Part shown: piece by piece, positions 6,315-13,705 of the stretch | How the letters are laid out: every line of letters begins with the position of its first letter | How positions within the stretch are numbered: the stretch's first letter is position 1 | Assembly (NCBI GenBank): GCA_019137115.1 | Contig: JAGVSV010000169.1 | Coordinates: 1 to 14,154 of the forward strand | Source of the DNA: Bacillota bacterium | GTDB lineage: Bacteria; Bacillota; Clostridia; Christensenellales; Aristaeellaceae | Length of the DNA: 14,154 nt | Direction: 5' to 3' | Notes under the pieces: generated by a model | Told to the model about the DNA's origin: nothing | What the model saw: the letters and a program-made list of their open reading frames with translations, nothing else | Databases searched by the model: none | Program-made: the position numbers and the translations under genes

Positions 6315-9300
6315 TTACTCAATATCATCGTCGTCAAACTCGAATTCCAGGTCGTCCTCTTCCTCGGCGTGGTCTTCCTCGCTGATGGTGGATTCCTCCG
6401 CATTGTCTTCCTTGTCCGCGGTTTCGTCCGCCAGCGTCAGGTCGCCCACCAGGTTGATGTCCTCCAGGTCGACCTCGTCGATGTCCTCATCCTGATCGGC
6501 CAGATCATCCGCGCCCAGCCGCGGCCTGGCGAACATGGAGCCGGTCTCCTCATCCTCGATCTCGCGGATGATGATCTCCTCCTGGTGATCGCCCCAGACC
6601 TTGATGTCCAGGCTGAGCGCCTGCAGCTCCTTGATCAATACCTTGAAGCTTTCCGGGATGCCGGGAGTGGGGATGCACTTGCCCTTGACAATGGCTTCGT
6701 ATGCTTTGACACGGCCCACCACGTCGTCGGACTTGACCGTCAGGATTTCCTGCAGGGTGCTCGCCGCGCCGTAGGCTTCCAGCGCCCACACTTCCATTTC
6801 GCCAAAGCGCTGGCCGCCAAACTGGGCCTTGCCGCCCAGCGGCTGCTGGGTGACCAGGGAGTAGGGGCCTGTGGAGCGCGCGTGCATCTTGTCGTCCACC
6901 AGGTGGTTCAGCTTCATAAAGTACATGTAGCCCACGGTCACGCGGTTTTCAAACTCCATGCCCGTGCGCCCGTCAAACAGGCGGGATTTGCCGTCCGGGT
7001 CCAGGCCGGCTTGGGTCAGGCACGCTTCGATGTCCACCTCGCTTGCACCGTCAAACACCGGCGTGGCTACATGCCAGCCCAGTTCGCGGGCGGCCATGCC
7101 CAGGTGAACTTCCAGCACCTGGCCCAGGTTCATGCGCGAAGGCACGCCCAGGGGGTTCAAAACAATGTCCAGCGGGGTGCCGTCCGGCAGGAAGGGCATG
7201 TCCTCTTCCGGCAGGATGCGCGACACCACGCCCTTGTTGCCGTGGCGTCCGGCCATCTTGTCGCCCACGGAGATTTTGCGCTTCTGCGCAATGTACACGC
7301 GCACCATTTCGTTCACACCAGGGGAGAGCTCGTCCTTGCTTTGCCGTGTAAACAGTTTGACGTCCACCACGATGCCGCCCTCGCCATGCGGTACCTTCAG
7401 CGACGTATCGCGCACCTCGCGCGCTTTTTCGCCAAAGATGGCGCGCAGCAGGCGCTCCTCCGCGGTCAGCTCGGTTTCGCCCTTGGGGGTCACCTTGCCC
7501 ACCAGAATATCACCGGAGCGCACTTCGGCGCCGATGCGCACGATGCCGCGCTCGTCCAAGTCCTTTAATGCATCCTCGCTCACATTGGGGATATCGCGGG
7601 TGATTTCCTCCGGGCCCAGCTTGGTTTCGCGGGCTTCGGACTCATATTCCTCGATGTGGATGGAGGTGTAGCGGTCCTCGCGCACCAGGCGCTCGGAGAT
7701 GAGCACCGCGTCCTCGTAGTTGTAGCCTTCCCAGGTCATGAAGCCGATCAGCACATTGCGACCCAGGGCAATCTCGCCCAGGTCGGTGCTGGGGCCGTCG
7801 GCCAGCAGGTCGCCGGCTTCGACATGGTCGCCCGCGTTGACGCGCGGGTGCTGGTTGATGCACGTGCTCTGGTTGGAGCGCGCGAATTTGGTCAGCGTGT
7901 AGCTGTGCCGCTCGCCCAGCGCGTCCTTGATGACGATGCGGTCGGCGGACACCGACTCCACCTCGCCGGTGTGCTTGCTCAGCAGCACCACGCCGGAGTC
8001 ATGGGCGGCTTTCAGCTCCATGCCGGTGCCCACGATGGGCGCTTCCGGGCTTAACAGCGGAACGGCCTGCCGTTGCATGTTGGAGCCCATCAGCGCGCGG
8101 TTGGCATCGTCGTTTTCCAGGAACGGGATCATCGCGGTCGCCACCGACACCAGCTGCTTGGGCGACACGTCCACAAACTGGACGCGGTCGCGGTGCACGC
8201 GCAGCACATCATCGCGCCAGCGGGCGGTCACATACTCGTTCTCAAACGCGCCGTCAGGGGTCAGCGGCTCCATCGCCTGGGCGATGTAATAGCGGTCCTC
8301 CTCATCGGCGGTCAAGTAGACGATTTCGTTGGTCACCCGGTGCGTGTTCATATCCACCTTGCGGTAGGTGGTTTCGATGAAGCCGTACTCGTTGATGCGC
8401 GCGTAGGTTGCCAGCGAGCCGATCAGGCCGATGTTGGGGCCTTCGGGCGTTTCAATCGGGCAGATGCGCCCATAGTGGCTGTAGTGCACGTCGCGCACTT
8501 CCATGCCGGCGCGGTCGCGGTTCAACCCGCCTGGGCCTAGCGCCGACAGGCGGCGCTTGTGCGTGAGTTCCGCCAGCGGGTTGGGCTGGTCCATGAACTG
8601 GCTTAGCTGGGACGAGCCAAAAAATTCCTTGATGGCGGCGGAGACCGGGCGGATGTTGATCAGGTCGCCGGGCTTGACGTCATTGGCGTCCTGGATGGCC
8701 ATGCGCTCGCGCACGACGCGCTCCAGGCGCGACATGCCAATGCGGATCTGGTTTTGCAGCAGTTCACCCACGCTGCGCAGCCTGCGGTTGCCCAGGTGGT
8801 CAATGTCATCCACCGTGCCCACGCCGTGGGGCAGGCCCAGCAGATAGCTGATGGACGCAGTGATGTCGTCAATGATGATGTGCCGCGGTACCAGTGTGTT
8901 GGCGTTTTCAGCCACCGCGCGCTTTAAATCCTCCGGCGCCACATCGTCAATCAGGCGCAGCAGCGTGGGCAAATGCACCATCTCGAGGATGCCGGCTTCC
9001 TTGGGGTCAAAGGGCAGGTAATCGCTGGCATCAGCAAAGTTGTTGCCCACCACGCGGTGCACCCTGTCCGCCAGGCGGATGTTGACCACGTTGACGCCGG
9101 CGTTCTGGATGTCGGTGGCCATTTCCAGCGAAATGGGCGCGCCTTCCTCGACCATGATCTCGCCGGTGCGCGGGTCCACAATGTCGTTGGCGGCAACCTG
9201 GTTTGCAATGCGGTCGGCCACGCCCAGTTTTTTGTTGTACTTGTAGCGGCCCACGCGCATCAAATTGTAGCGCTTGGAGTCAAAAAATAAATTGTGCAGC

Positions 9301-10067
9301 AGCGTGCGCGCCCCGTCCTCCGTGGGCGGCTCGCCGGGCTTCTGGCGGCTATAGATTTGCAGCAGCGCGTCGGTTTGGCTGCGGATGGCCGTATCACAAT
9401 GGCTGATGGTGGCCAGCAGCCGCTCATCCTCGCCCAGCAAATCAGTCAGCTGCGCGTCGGTGCCGTAGCCCAGCGCGCGCAGAATGGCCGTGACCGGCAG
9501 TTTGCGGGCGCGGTCGATGCGCACCCACAGGCAGTCGTTGGAGTCGGTTTCGTATTCCAGCCATGCGCCGCGGTTGGGGATGATCTGCGCGGAAAACAGT
9601 TGCTTGCCGGCTTTGTCAATCTCCCGCTTAAAATACGCGCCGGGCGAACGGACCAGCTGGCTGACAATGACGCGCTCCGCGCCGTTGATAATGAACGTGC
9701 CGTGCTCGGTCATCAGGGGGAAGTCCCCCATATATACTTCGGTTTCCTTGATTTCCCCGGTGTCTTTGTTTTTCAGCCGCACAAACACCTTCAGCGGCGC
9801 CGCGTAGGTCAGGTCGCGCTCGCGGCAGCGCTCCACGCTGTTTTTTGGCGTGGGGTCCAGCGAGTAGTCGACGAACTCAAGGATCAGGTTTTCGCTGTAG
9901 TCGGTGATGGGGGAAACGTCTGCCAGAACCTCTCGGAAATCCTCCTCCAGGAACCGCTTGTACGAGTTTTTCTGCACCTCAATCAAGTTGGGCATGCCCA
10001 GGACCTCTTCGGTACGCGAGAAGCTCATGCGTGTGCGCAGCTTCCCCATCTTGACTTCATGAACCAT
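6315..10067 (-). CDS. rpoB: DNA-directed RNA polymerase subunit beta
   Basis: This is the second-largest RNA polymerase subunit, forming the other half of the catalytic cleft. I place the start at the ATG at 10067-10065 (1250 residues, MVHEVKMGKLRTRMS), because this matches the usual clostridial N-terminus and a GGAGGGTGG stretch precedes it. The frame stays open 44 codons further upstream, but that stretch covers the promoter and leader and does not resemble RpoB. Landmarks: GDFPLMTEHGTFIINGAERVIVSQL (114-138), the rifampicin region GSSQLSQFMDQPNPLAELTHKRRLSALGPGGL (484-515), GRICPIETPEGPNIGLIGS (533-551), GYNYEDAVLIS (781-791), KMAGRHGNKGVVS (937-949) and GGQRFGEMEVWALEAYGA (1084-1101). After about residue 1185 there is a long acidic tail: 32 of the last 60 residues are D or E. 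The stop is TAA, 20 bp before rpoC. It is the first gene of the operon; no rplJ or rplL precedes it. Confidence 0.98.
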   Translation of the reverse strand: MVHEVKMGKLRTRMSFSRTEEVLGMPNLIEVQKNSYKRFLEEDFREVLADVSPITDYSENLILEFVDYSLDPTPKNSVERCRERDLTYAAPLKVFVRLKNKDTGEIKETEVYMGDFPLMTEHGTFIINGAERVIVSQLVRSPGAYFKREIDKAGKQLFSAQIIPNRGAWLEYETDSNDCLWVRIDRARKLPVTAILRALGYGTDAQLTDLLGEDERLLATISHCDTAIRSQTDALLQIYSRQKPGEPPTEDGARTLLHNLFFDSKRYNLMRVGRYKYNKKLGVADRIANQVAANDIVDPRTGEIMVEEGAPISLEMATDIQNAGVNVVNIRLADRVHRVVGNNFADASDYLPFDPKEAGILEMVHLPTLLRLIDDVAPEDLKRAVAENANTLVPRHIIIDDITASISYLLGLPHGVGTVDDIDHLGNRRLRSVGELLQNQIRIGMSRLERVVRERMAIQDANDVKPGDLINIRPVSAAIKEFFGSSQLSQFMDQPNPLAELTHKRRLSALGPGGLNRDRAGMEVRDVHYSHYGRICPIETPEGPNIGLIGSLATYARINEYGFIETTYRKVDMNTHRVTNEIVYLTADEEDRYYIAQAMEPLTPDGAFENEYVTARWRDDVLRVHRDRVQFVDVSPKQLVSVATAMIPFLENDDANRALMGSNMQRQAVPLLSPEAPIVGTGMELKAAHDSGVVLLSKHTGEVESVSADRIVIKDALGERHSYTLTKFARSNQSTCINQHPRVNAGDHVEAGDLLADGPSTDLGEIALGRNVLIGFMTWEGYNYEDAVLISERLVREDRYTSIHIEEYESEARETKLGPEEITRDIPNVSEDALKDLDERGIVRIGAEVRSGDILVGKVTPKGETELTAEERLLRAIFGEKAREVRDTSLKVPHGEGGIVVDVKLFTRQSKDELSPGVNEMVRVYIAQKRKISVGDKMAGRHGNKGVVSRILPEEDMPFLPDGTPLDIVLNPLGVPSRMNLGQVLEVHLGMAARELGWHVATPVFDGASEVDIEACLTQAGLDPDGKSRLFDGRTGMEFENRVTVGYMYFMKLNHLVDDKMHARSTGPYSLVTQQPLGGKAQFGGQRFGEMEVWALEAYGAASTLQEILTVKSDDVVGRVKAYEAIVKGKCIPTPGIPESFKVLIKELQALSLDIKVWGDHQEEIIIREIEDEETGSMFARPRLGADDLADQDEDIDEVDLEDINLVGDLTLADETADKEDNAEESTISEEDHAEEEDDLEFEFDDDDIE

Positions 10068-10070
10068 ATA

Positions 10071-10093
10071 TGCTACCACCCTCCCATGTAGCA
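10071..10093 (-). promoter_or_regulatory. Hairpin presenting the rpoB ribosome binding site
   Basis: On the - strand, TGCTAC (10093-10088) and GTAGCA (10076-10071) form a perfect 6-bp stem, and its 11-base loop contains GGGAGGGTG. The stem ends three bases before the rpoB ATG. GGAGG (10084-10080) is 12 bases from the ATG in linear distance, which is long; folding would bring it closer. The inverted repeat is seen directly, but any regulatory role is inferred. Confidence 0.5.
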
Positions 10094-10170
10094 CCTGCCG
10101 GAATGACCGCGAAAGCAAAAGGACAGCAAAGGCTCTCACCGGCGCCATAACGACACTGATGCAATCATAG

Positions 10171-10199
10171 ATGGTATCATGCCAAATTGGTTCCGTCAA
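10171..10199 (-). promoter_or_regulatory. Predicted sigma-A promoter of rpoBC, extended -10
   Basis: On the - strand, TTGACG (10199-10194) is followed by a 17-bp spacer and TACCAT (10176-10171), with TGA directly before the -10 box as in extended -10 promoters. Transcription would start near 10164 and give a leader of about 97 nt before the rpoB ATG. The leader shows no obvious intrinsic terminator. The match is good but not perfect. Confidence 0.6.
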
Positions 10200-10273
10200 C
10201 CTTTATATTTTTCCGTGTCGCTTTTCCGAAGATTCCCGAGCAAACAGCGTCCGCGCACAGTTTTGGCGCGCAC

Positions 10274-10317
10274 TTGGACGCCTTACCCGAAATTCGTATT
10301 ATATTTCGTGGTATACT
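10274..10317 (+). promoter_or_regulatory. Predicted promoter region of the YugP-like protease gene
   Basis: Two overlapping candidates are visible. One is TTGGAC (10274-10279), a 17-bp spacer and TATTAT (10297-10302). The other is an extended -10 TGGTATACT (10309-10317) with no clear -35 box. Either would start transcription shortly before the ribosome binding site at 10336-10341. The promoter is divergent from that of rpoB, about 75 bp away. Confidence 0.5.
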
Positions 10318-10335
10318 TTTGTCATACCGGTAGGG

Positions 10336-10341
10336 AAGGAG
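10336..10341 (+). promoter_or_regulatory. Ribosome binding site deciding the start of the YugP-like gene
   Basis: AAGGAG lies seven bases before the ATG at 10349 and only one base before the ATG at 10343. This favours the downstream start (MYFDSSYLL). Confidence 0.7.
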
Positions 10342-10348
10342 CATGTGT

Positions 10349-11032
10349 ATGTATTTTGATTCCTCGTACCTGTTGTTGATTCCTGGCTTGCTGCTGGCAC
10401 TGTGGGCGCAGTACGCGGTTAAGTCGGCGTATGACAAGTATTCCAAGGTGCCCAGCCGCAACGGCATGCAGGCCGCGGACGCCGTGCGCCAGATGCTTAA
10501 CGCCGGCGGCAATGGCCAGGTGCAGGTGCTGCAGGGGCAGGGCGTGTTGACCGACCATTACGACCCCCGCAACAAAACGCTGCGGCTGTCCGAAGGCGTG
10601 TATGGCTCCACCAGCGTGGCGGCGCTGGGCATTGCCGCGCATGAGGCAGGCCACGCGATGCAGGACAAGGAAGGATATGCCTTCCTGGGCTTCCGCACGG
10701 CGATCGTGCCGGTGGTGAGCTTCGGCTCCAAGCTAAGTCTGCCCATCTTCATCATCGGCCTGATCATGTCCTATAGGCCACTGACCTGGATCGGCATCGG
10801 CCTGTTCGCATTGACGGTGATCTTTACGCTGATCACCCTGCCGGTGGAGTTTGACGCCAGCAAGCGCGCCATCCGGATGCTCAATTCCAGCGGCGTGATC
10901 GCCGGGGACGAGGAGCAGTCGGTGCGCAAGGTGCTCAACGCGGCTGCCATGACCTATGTGGCGGCGGCAGTGGGCGCGGTGCTGCAGCTGGCGCGGCTGA
11001 TCCTGCTCTCGCGCAGCAGGCGGCGCGACTAG
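10349..11032 (+). CDS. YugP-family (Zn_peptidase_2) membrane zinc metallopeptidase
   Basis: This is a small integral-membrane neutral zinc protease of the B. subtilis YugP type; its natural substrate is not established. The motif HEAGH (98-102 in the 227-residue form) supplies two histidine ligands and the catalytic glutamate. PVEFDAS (165-171) carries the likely third zinc ligand E167, as in the family. Membrane segments are seen at about 5-22, 117-140, 146-165 and 198-221, and the C-terminus SRSRRRD is basic. I chose the ATG at 10349 because AAGGAG (10336-10341) lies seven bases before it; the in-frame ATG at 10343 is only one base from that site. The gene stands alone on the + strand, divergent from rpoB. 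Its TAG stop shares the palindrome CTAG with the stop of the convergent gtrA-like gene. Confidence 0.9.
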   Translation: MYFDSSYLLLIPGLLLALWAQYAVKSAYDKYSKVPSRNGMQAADAVRQMLNAGGNGQVQVLQGQGVLTDHYDPRNKTLRLSEGVYGSTSVAALGIAAHEAGHAMQDKEGYAFLGFRTAIVPVVSFGSKLSLPIFIIGLIMSYRPLTWIGIGLFALTVIFTLITLPVEFDASKRAIRMLNSSGVIAGDEEQSVRKVLNAAAMTYVAAAVGAVLQLARLILLSRSRRRD

Positions 11033-11502
11033 TCCGATCCGGGCGGCGGTTCGTCCGAGTTTTCGCTGTTCTTGCGGAATACCAGGTACTTGCTGGCGAA
11101 GTAGTTGAACAGCACCACCAGCACGTTCATCAGCACTTTGGTGATGGAGTGGCCCACCCCCAGGCTAAACACAAACAGGTTGTAGACCAGCACGTCAAAC
11201 AGAAGGTAGGAAACCACGCGGGCCGAAGAAAAGGCGAGCAGTTCGCGCCACGCGCCCGTGCTGACAGCATCGCTTTTGAATACGTAGCGCTTGTTGGTAA
11301 AAAACGCAAAAATGACCGACAGCACCCACGCGGTCAGCTGCGAGGCGTTCAGGATCAGCCGCCGCTGGGCGCTGTCCAGCGGATAGGTTTCTGGTTGCAG
11401 CAGGCTTGTCAGGGCAAAATACACGCCCCAGTTGACCAGGGTGGTCAGCACGCCAAACAGCGCGTAGTTGAACAGTTCGCGCTGTTTTGTTGTCAGTTTC
11501 AT
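11029..11502 (-). CDS. GtrA-family membrane protein
   Basis: GtrA-like proteins are small four-helix membrane proteins, thought to move polyprenyl-phosphate-linked sugars across the membrane for cell-surface glycan decoration. The 157 residues hold four hydrophobic segments at about 10-34, 50-70, 88-114 and 119-140. The family hallmarks are present: FxxxGxxxTxxNW near the N-terminus (F16-W25), FFTNKRYVF (67-75) after helix 2, and the echoing FNYFASKYLVF (132-142) after helix 4. The tail is short, polar and acidic. The ATG (11502-11500) overlaps the stop of the preceding small gene as ATGA, so translation is probably coupled. It is the last gene of the operon. No gtrB-type glycosyltransferase is visible in the window; the GT-C-like protein two genes upstream is the best candidate partner. 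Confidence 0.88.
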   Translation of the reverse strand: MKLTTKQRELFNYALFGVLTTLVNWGVYFALTSLLQPETYPLDSAQRRLILNASQLTAWVLSVIFAFFTNKRYVFKSDAVSTGAWRELLAFSSARVVSYLLFDVLVYNLFVFSLGVGHSITKVLMNVLVVLFNYFASKYLVFRKNSENSDEPPPGSD

Positions 11503-11735
11503 GGCAGGGTTCCTTCCGTCAGGCTGCCGTCGTCGCCCCGGGCATAAGCCGCGGACAGCAGGTCAACCTTGTCCATCTGTTGTGCTTTGCCGCGTGTGCC
11601 CACGCGGTAGGTGATGTGCGTGTCCGCGATTGCCAGCACCGTGATCGTACGCGCTGCGATGGCGCCGTCCTTCATGTAAATCACGCGGATCGCGCGCCCG
11701 CGCGACAGCGAATACAGCAGAAACTGTTCCAGCAT
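11499..11735 (-). CDS. Small conserved-looking protein of unknown function (78 aa)
   Basis: I do not recognise this protein with confidence. It starts at the ATG at 11735-11733, which overlaps the upstream stop codon by one base (TGATG); a TTG one codon earlier is a weaker option. GGCGGGG just upstream can serve as ribosome binding site. It is soluble, with no signal peptide or membrane helix. A short N-terminal helix (MLEQFLLYSLSRG) is followed by alternating beta-like stretches: AIRVIYMKDG (15-24), ARTITVLAIADTHITYRVG (28-46) and AQQMDKVDLLSAAYARG (51-67). The pattern of I-x-Y-x-x-x-G followed by a basic strand and a V/I-D-L-L-S-A ending loosely recalls a minimal WYL or Sm-like barrel, but this is only a fold guess. 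It lies between the GT-C-like gene and the gtrA-like gene with 1- and 4-base overlaps, so it belongs to that operon. Confidence 0.8.
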   Translation of the reverse strand: MLEQFLLYSLSRGRAIRVIYMKDGAIAARTITVLAIADTHITYRVGTRGKAQQMDKVDLLSAAYARGDDGSLTEGTLP

Positions 11736-13705
11736 CAAGCCCCGCCTGCTGCTTTTTCCGGCACACGGAACACCACGTAATCCTGCGTTTCGTCCCCGTA
11801 CACCACTGCGTAGTCCGCATACAGCGCGCGCATATCGGGCTTCAGGTCGCCGCCCTCATACGGGCCCACCAGAATATAGTCCACCTGGTACTGATCCAGC
11901 ACCGCCTTGTTAGCGGCAGGATCCTGGTAGAAGGCGCGGATGTCCTGCTTGCGCGGGGTCAGGTCAAAGCCGTGAAAGTACAGCCACAGGTCCGGCCCGC
12001 ACACAATGTTGCGCCCGGCCAGCGCGCTGATCGGGTTGTTGTGCTGCGTCCAGGTCAAAAAGGTGCTGCCCGGCGCGGTTTTCTCGCGGGCAAAGTCCGC
12101 CACCTGAACATCCTGCCGGGAGAACAGCTGGTAGTTGCTGACCGTTTCCCGCGCGATGGACAGCGTGCCGGAAAGGAAAAACACGACCGACGCCAACACC
12201 GCGACCACATAGCGCGCGCGCAGCCCTTTCAGCTTATCCCACAGCACAAACGCGTATTCCGCCACCGGCACCGCGCACAGCGCGAACCACACATAGAACA
12301 GCTTGTTGTTGTCATACTCATTCGGCTGGAACACGATGAACTCAGCCACGATGAAAATGGCAAACGCCCCCAGCAGCAGCTGCCGGTGCTTAGCGTTCTT
12401 TTCCAGCATCAGCAGCAACAGCAGCAAGAACGGCAGCCCGATGTTCTTCAGATAAAACCACAGGTAGCCGTCCCGCAGGCCCTCGCCCGCCGCGTTGTTG
12501 ACCCAGTTGAACTGGAAGCGCAGGAACCCTTCGCCGGAGGATTGGCCAAAGGTGAAAGCGAATAGCTGCGGCGCGGCCAACAGCACCGCGATGGCGCCGT
12601 ACAGAAGAAACGCTTTATATGGACGGCGCTTGACCAGCGTCCACGCCAGCCACGCCGCGCTGGCCAGCCCCAGCGCCAGGAAGGAATGGGTGTGCAGCAG
12701 CGGCAGCCCGCCGGCCATCACGCCCAGCAGCGCAAACTGCCGCACATTCGGCTTGTCCGCCTGCATGCCGTCCCACAGCAGGTACAGGCAGGGGATCAGG
12801 ATCGTCCACCCGCCCAGAAACGTGCGCTGCGGCACGAACATGTCCGCGATGATGTTGCTCCAGCGCAGGTTGTAGGTGGAAAATTCCGAGTGGTTGACCG
12901 GCGTCTGATACCAGCCGTTCAGGATGGTGCCCAGCCGGTCCAGCCACGTGCCCATCTGCATCTGGTTGCTGCCCGGCGCGCCCAGGTTCACGCCCAGCAT
13001 GTCAAAGCTGTACAAGAACCCCAGCCCGCCGTTGAGGAACACCAGCAATGTCGCCAACACGGCCGCACGCGGCCTGTCCGCCACGCGGCGCGCGAACAGC
13101 ACGAAGCCCGCAAACACCAGCCCCATCATGATTGTGCCCGGCACGATCAGCGACCAGTTCAGCGGCAGGCCCATCATCAAAAAGGATGTAGACAGGCTGT
13201 CCACCAGAAAGGGATACGCCAGCCGCGTGCCAGGCAAGATGCTGTACTCCGGGGGAAAGGGGGCGTTCTGCAGGCTGGTCACGATGCCCAGGTGCAGCGG
13301 CAGGTCGCCATAGGTGCTCTGCCCCACGTACAGCGCGCCGTCCTGTGGGCGGATGTTGTGCGTCCACTGCAAATACGCGCCCAGCAGCGTCAGCGGCAGC
13401 GCCACCAACAGCAGCAGCCGCAGCGTGGCAATTTCAGTGTCATCCCAGCGCGAACGGCGGGTCACCCGGTCGCGGGCCCACCAGCATCCACCGGTCATGG
13501 CCGCCAGCAGGAGCAGCGACAGCGCGTGCGCGGTGATCGTAAAGCCCACGGCGAATGCCATCAGCGCCGGCAGCCACATCATCAGCAGCAAGCCCAATGC
13601 TACGCCCAGCCACAGGCGGTACAGCGGCCGCTGGCCCGGCAGCAGCCAGGTCACGCACTGCCATCCGCAGGCAACGCACAGCGTGAGAAACGCAATGCCA
13701 ATCAT
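11735..13705 (-). CDS. Polytopic membrane protein, GT-C glycosyltransferase-like
   Basis: The 656 residues contain roughly a dozen hydrophobic segments up to about residue 515, then a soluble domain (about 520-656) likely outside the membrane. The layout resembles GT-C enzymes, which transfer sugars from polyprenyl-phosphate donors. After the first helices comes a long loop with THNIRPQDG (115-123) and STYGDLPLHLG (130-140), whose D134 is a plausible counterpart of the GT-C catalytic acid. PPEYSILPGTRLAYPFLVDSL (151-171), FLNGGLGFLYS (223-233) and NEYDNNKLFYVWF (462-474) look like conserved signatures, though I cannot name the family. The ATG (13705-13703) overlaps the upstream acyltransferase stop as ATGA, and AGGAGAGG lies 8-15 bases ahead. 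Its stop overlaps the next gene's start. Neighbouring gtrA supports a role in glycan transfer; donor and acceptor are unknown. Confidence 0.82.
   Translation of the reverse strand: MIGIAFLTLCVACGWQCVTWLLPGQRPLYRLWLGVALGLLLMMWLPALMAFAVGFTITAHALSLLLLAAMTGGCWWARDRVTRRSRWDDTEIATLRLLLLVALPLTLLGAYLQWTHNIRPQDGALYVGQSTYGDLPLHLGIVTSLQNAPFPPEYSILPGTRLAYPFLVDSLSTSFLMMGLPLNWSLIVPGTIMMGLVFAGFVLFARRVADRPRAAVLATLLVFLNGGLGFLYSFDMLGVNLGAPGSNQMQMGTWLDRLGTILNGWYQTPVNHSEFSTYNLRWSNIIADMFVPQRTFLGGWTILIPCLYLLWDGMQADKPNVRQFALLGVMAGGLPLLHTHSFLALGLASAAWLAWTLVKRRPYKAFLLYGAIAVLLAAPQLFAFTFGQSSGEGFLRFQFNWVNNAAGEGLRDGYLWFYLKNIGLPFLLLLLLMLEKNAKHRQLLLGAFAIFIVAEFIVFQPNEYDNNKLFYVWFALCAVPVAEYAFVLWDKLKGLRARYVVAVLASVVFFLSGTLSIARETVSNYQLFSRQDVQVADFAREKTAPGSTFLTWTQHNNPISALAGRNIVCGPDLWLYFHGFDLTPRKQDIRAFYQDPAANKAVLDQYQVDYILVGPYEGGDLKPDMRALYADYAVVYGDETQDYVVFRVPEKAAGGA

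Noticed and set aside
2725..9807. Many 100-400 codon + strand frames antisense to rpoB and rpoC
   Set aside because: They mirror the codon structure of the highly conserved rpoBC genes, are rich in Ala/Arg/His/Gln and lack ribosome binding sites or recognisable domains.
10068..10199. A 44-codon N-terminal extension of rpoB
   Set aside because: The frame is open but runs through the predicted promoter and leader, and it does not resemble any RpoB N-terminus. The ATG at 10067 matches the family start.
10343..10348. An ATG at 10343 as start of the YugP-like gene
   Set aside because: Only one base separates it from the AAGGAG site; the ATG at 10349 has a seven-base spacing.
11040..11063. A hairpin plus T-run after the YugP-like gene on the + strand
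   Set aside because: The stem (CGGGC with GTCCG) is only 5 bp with a G-T pair, and the tract is just four Ts. It lies inside gtrA coding sequence and is too weak to call.
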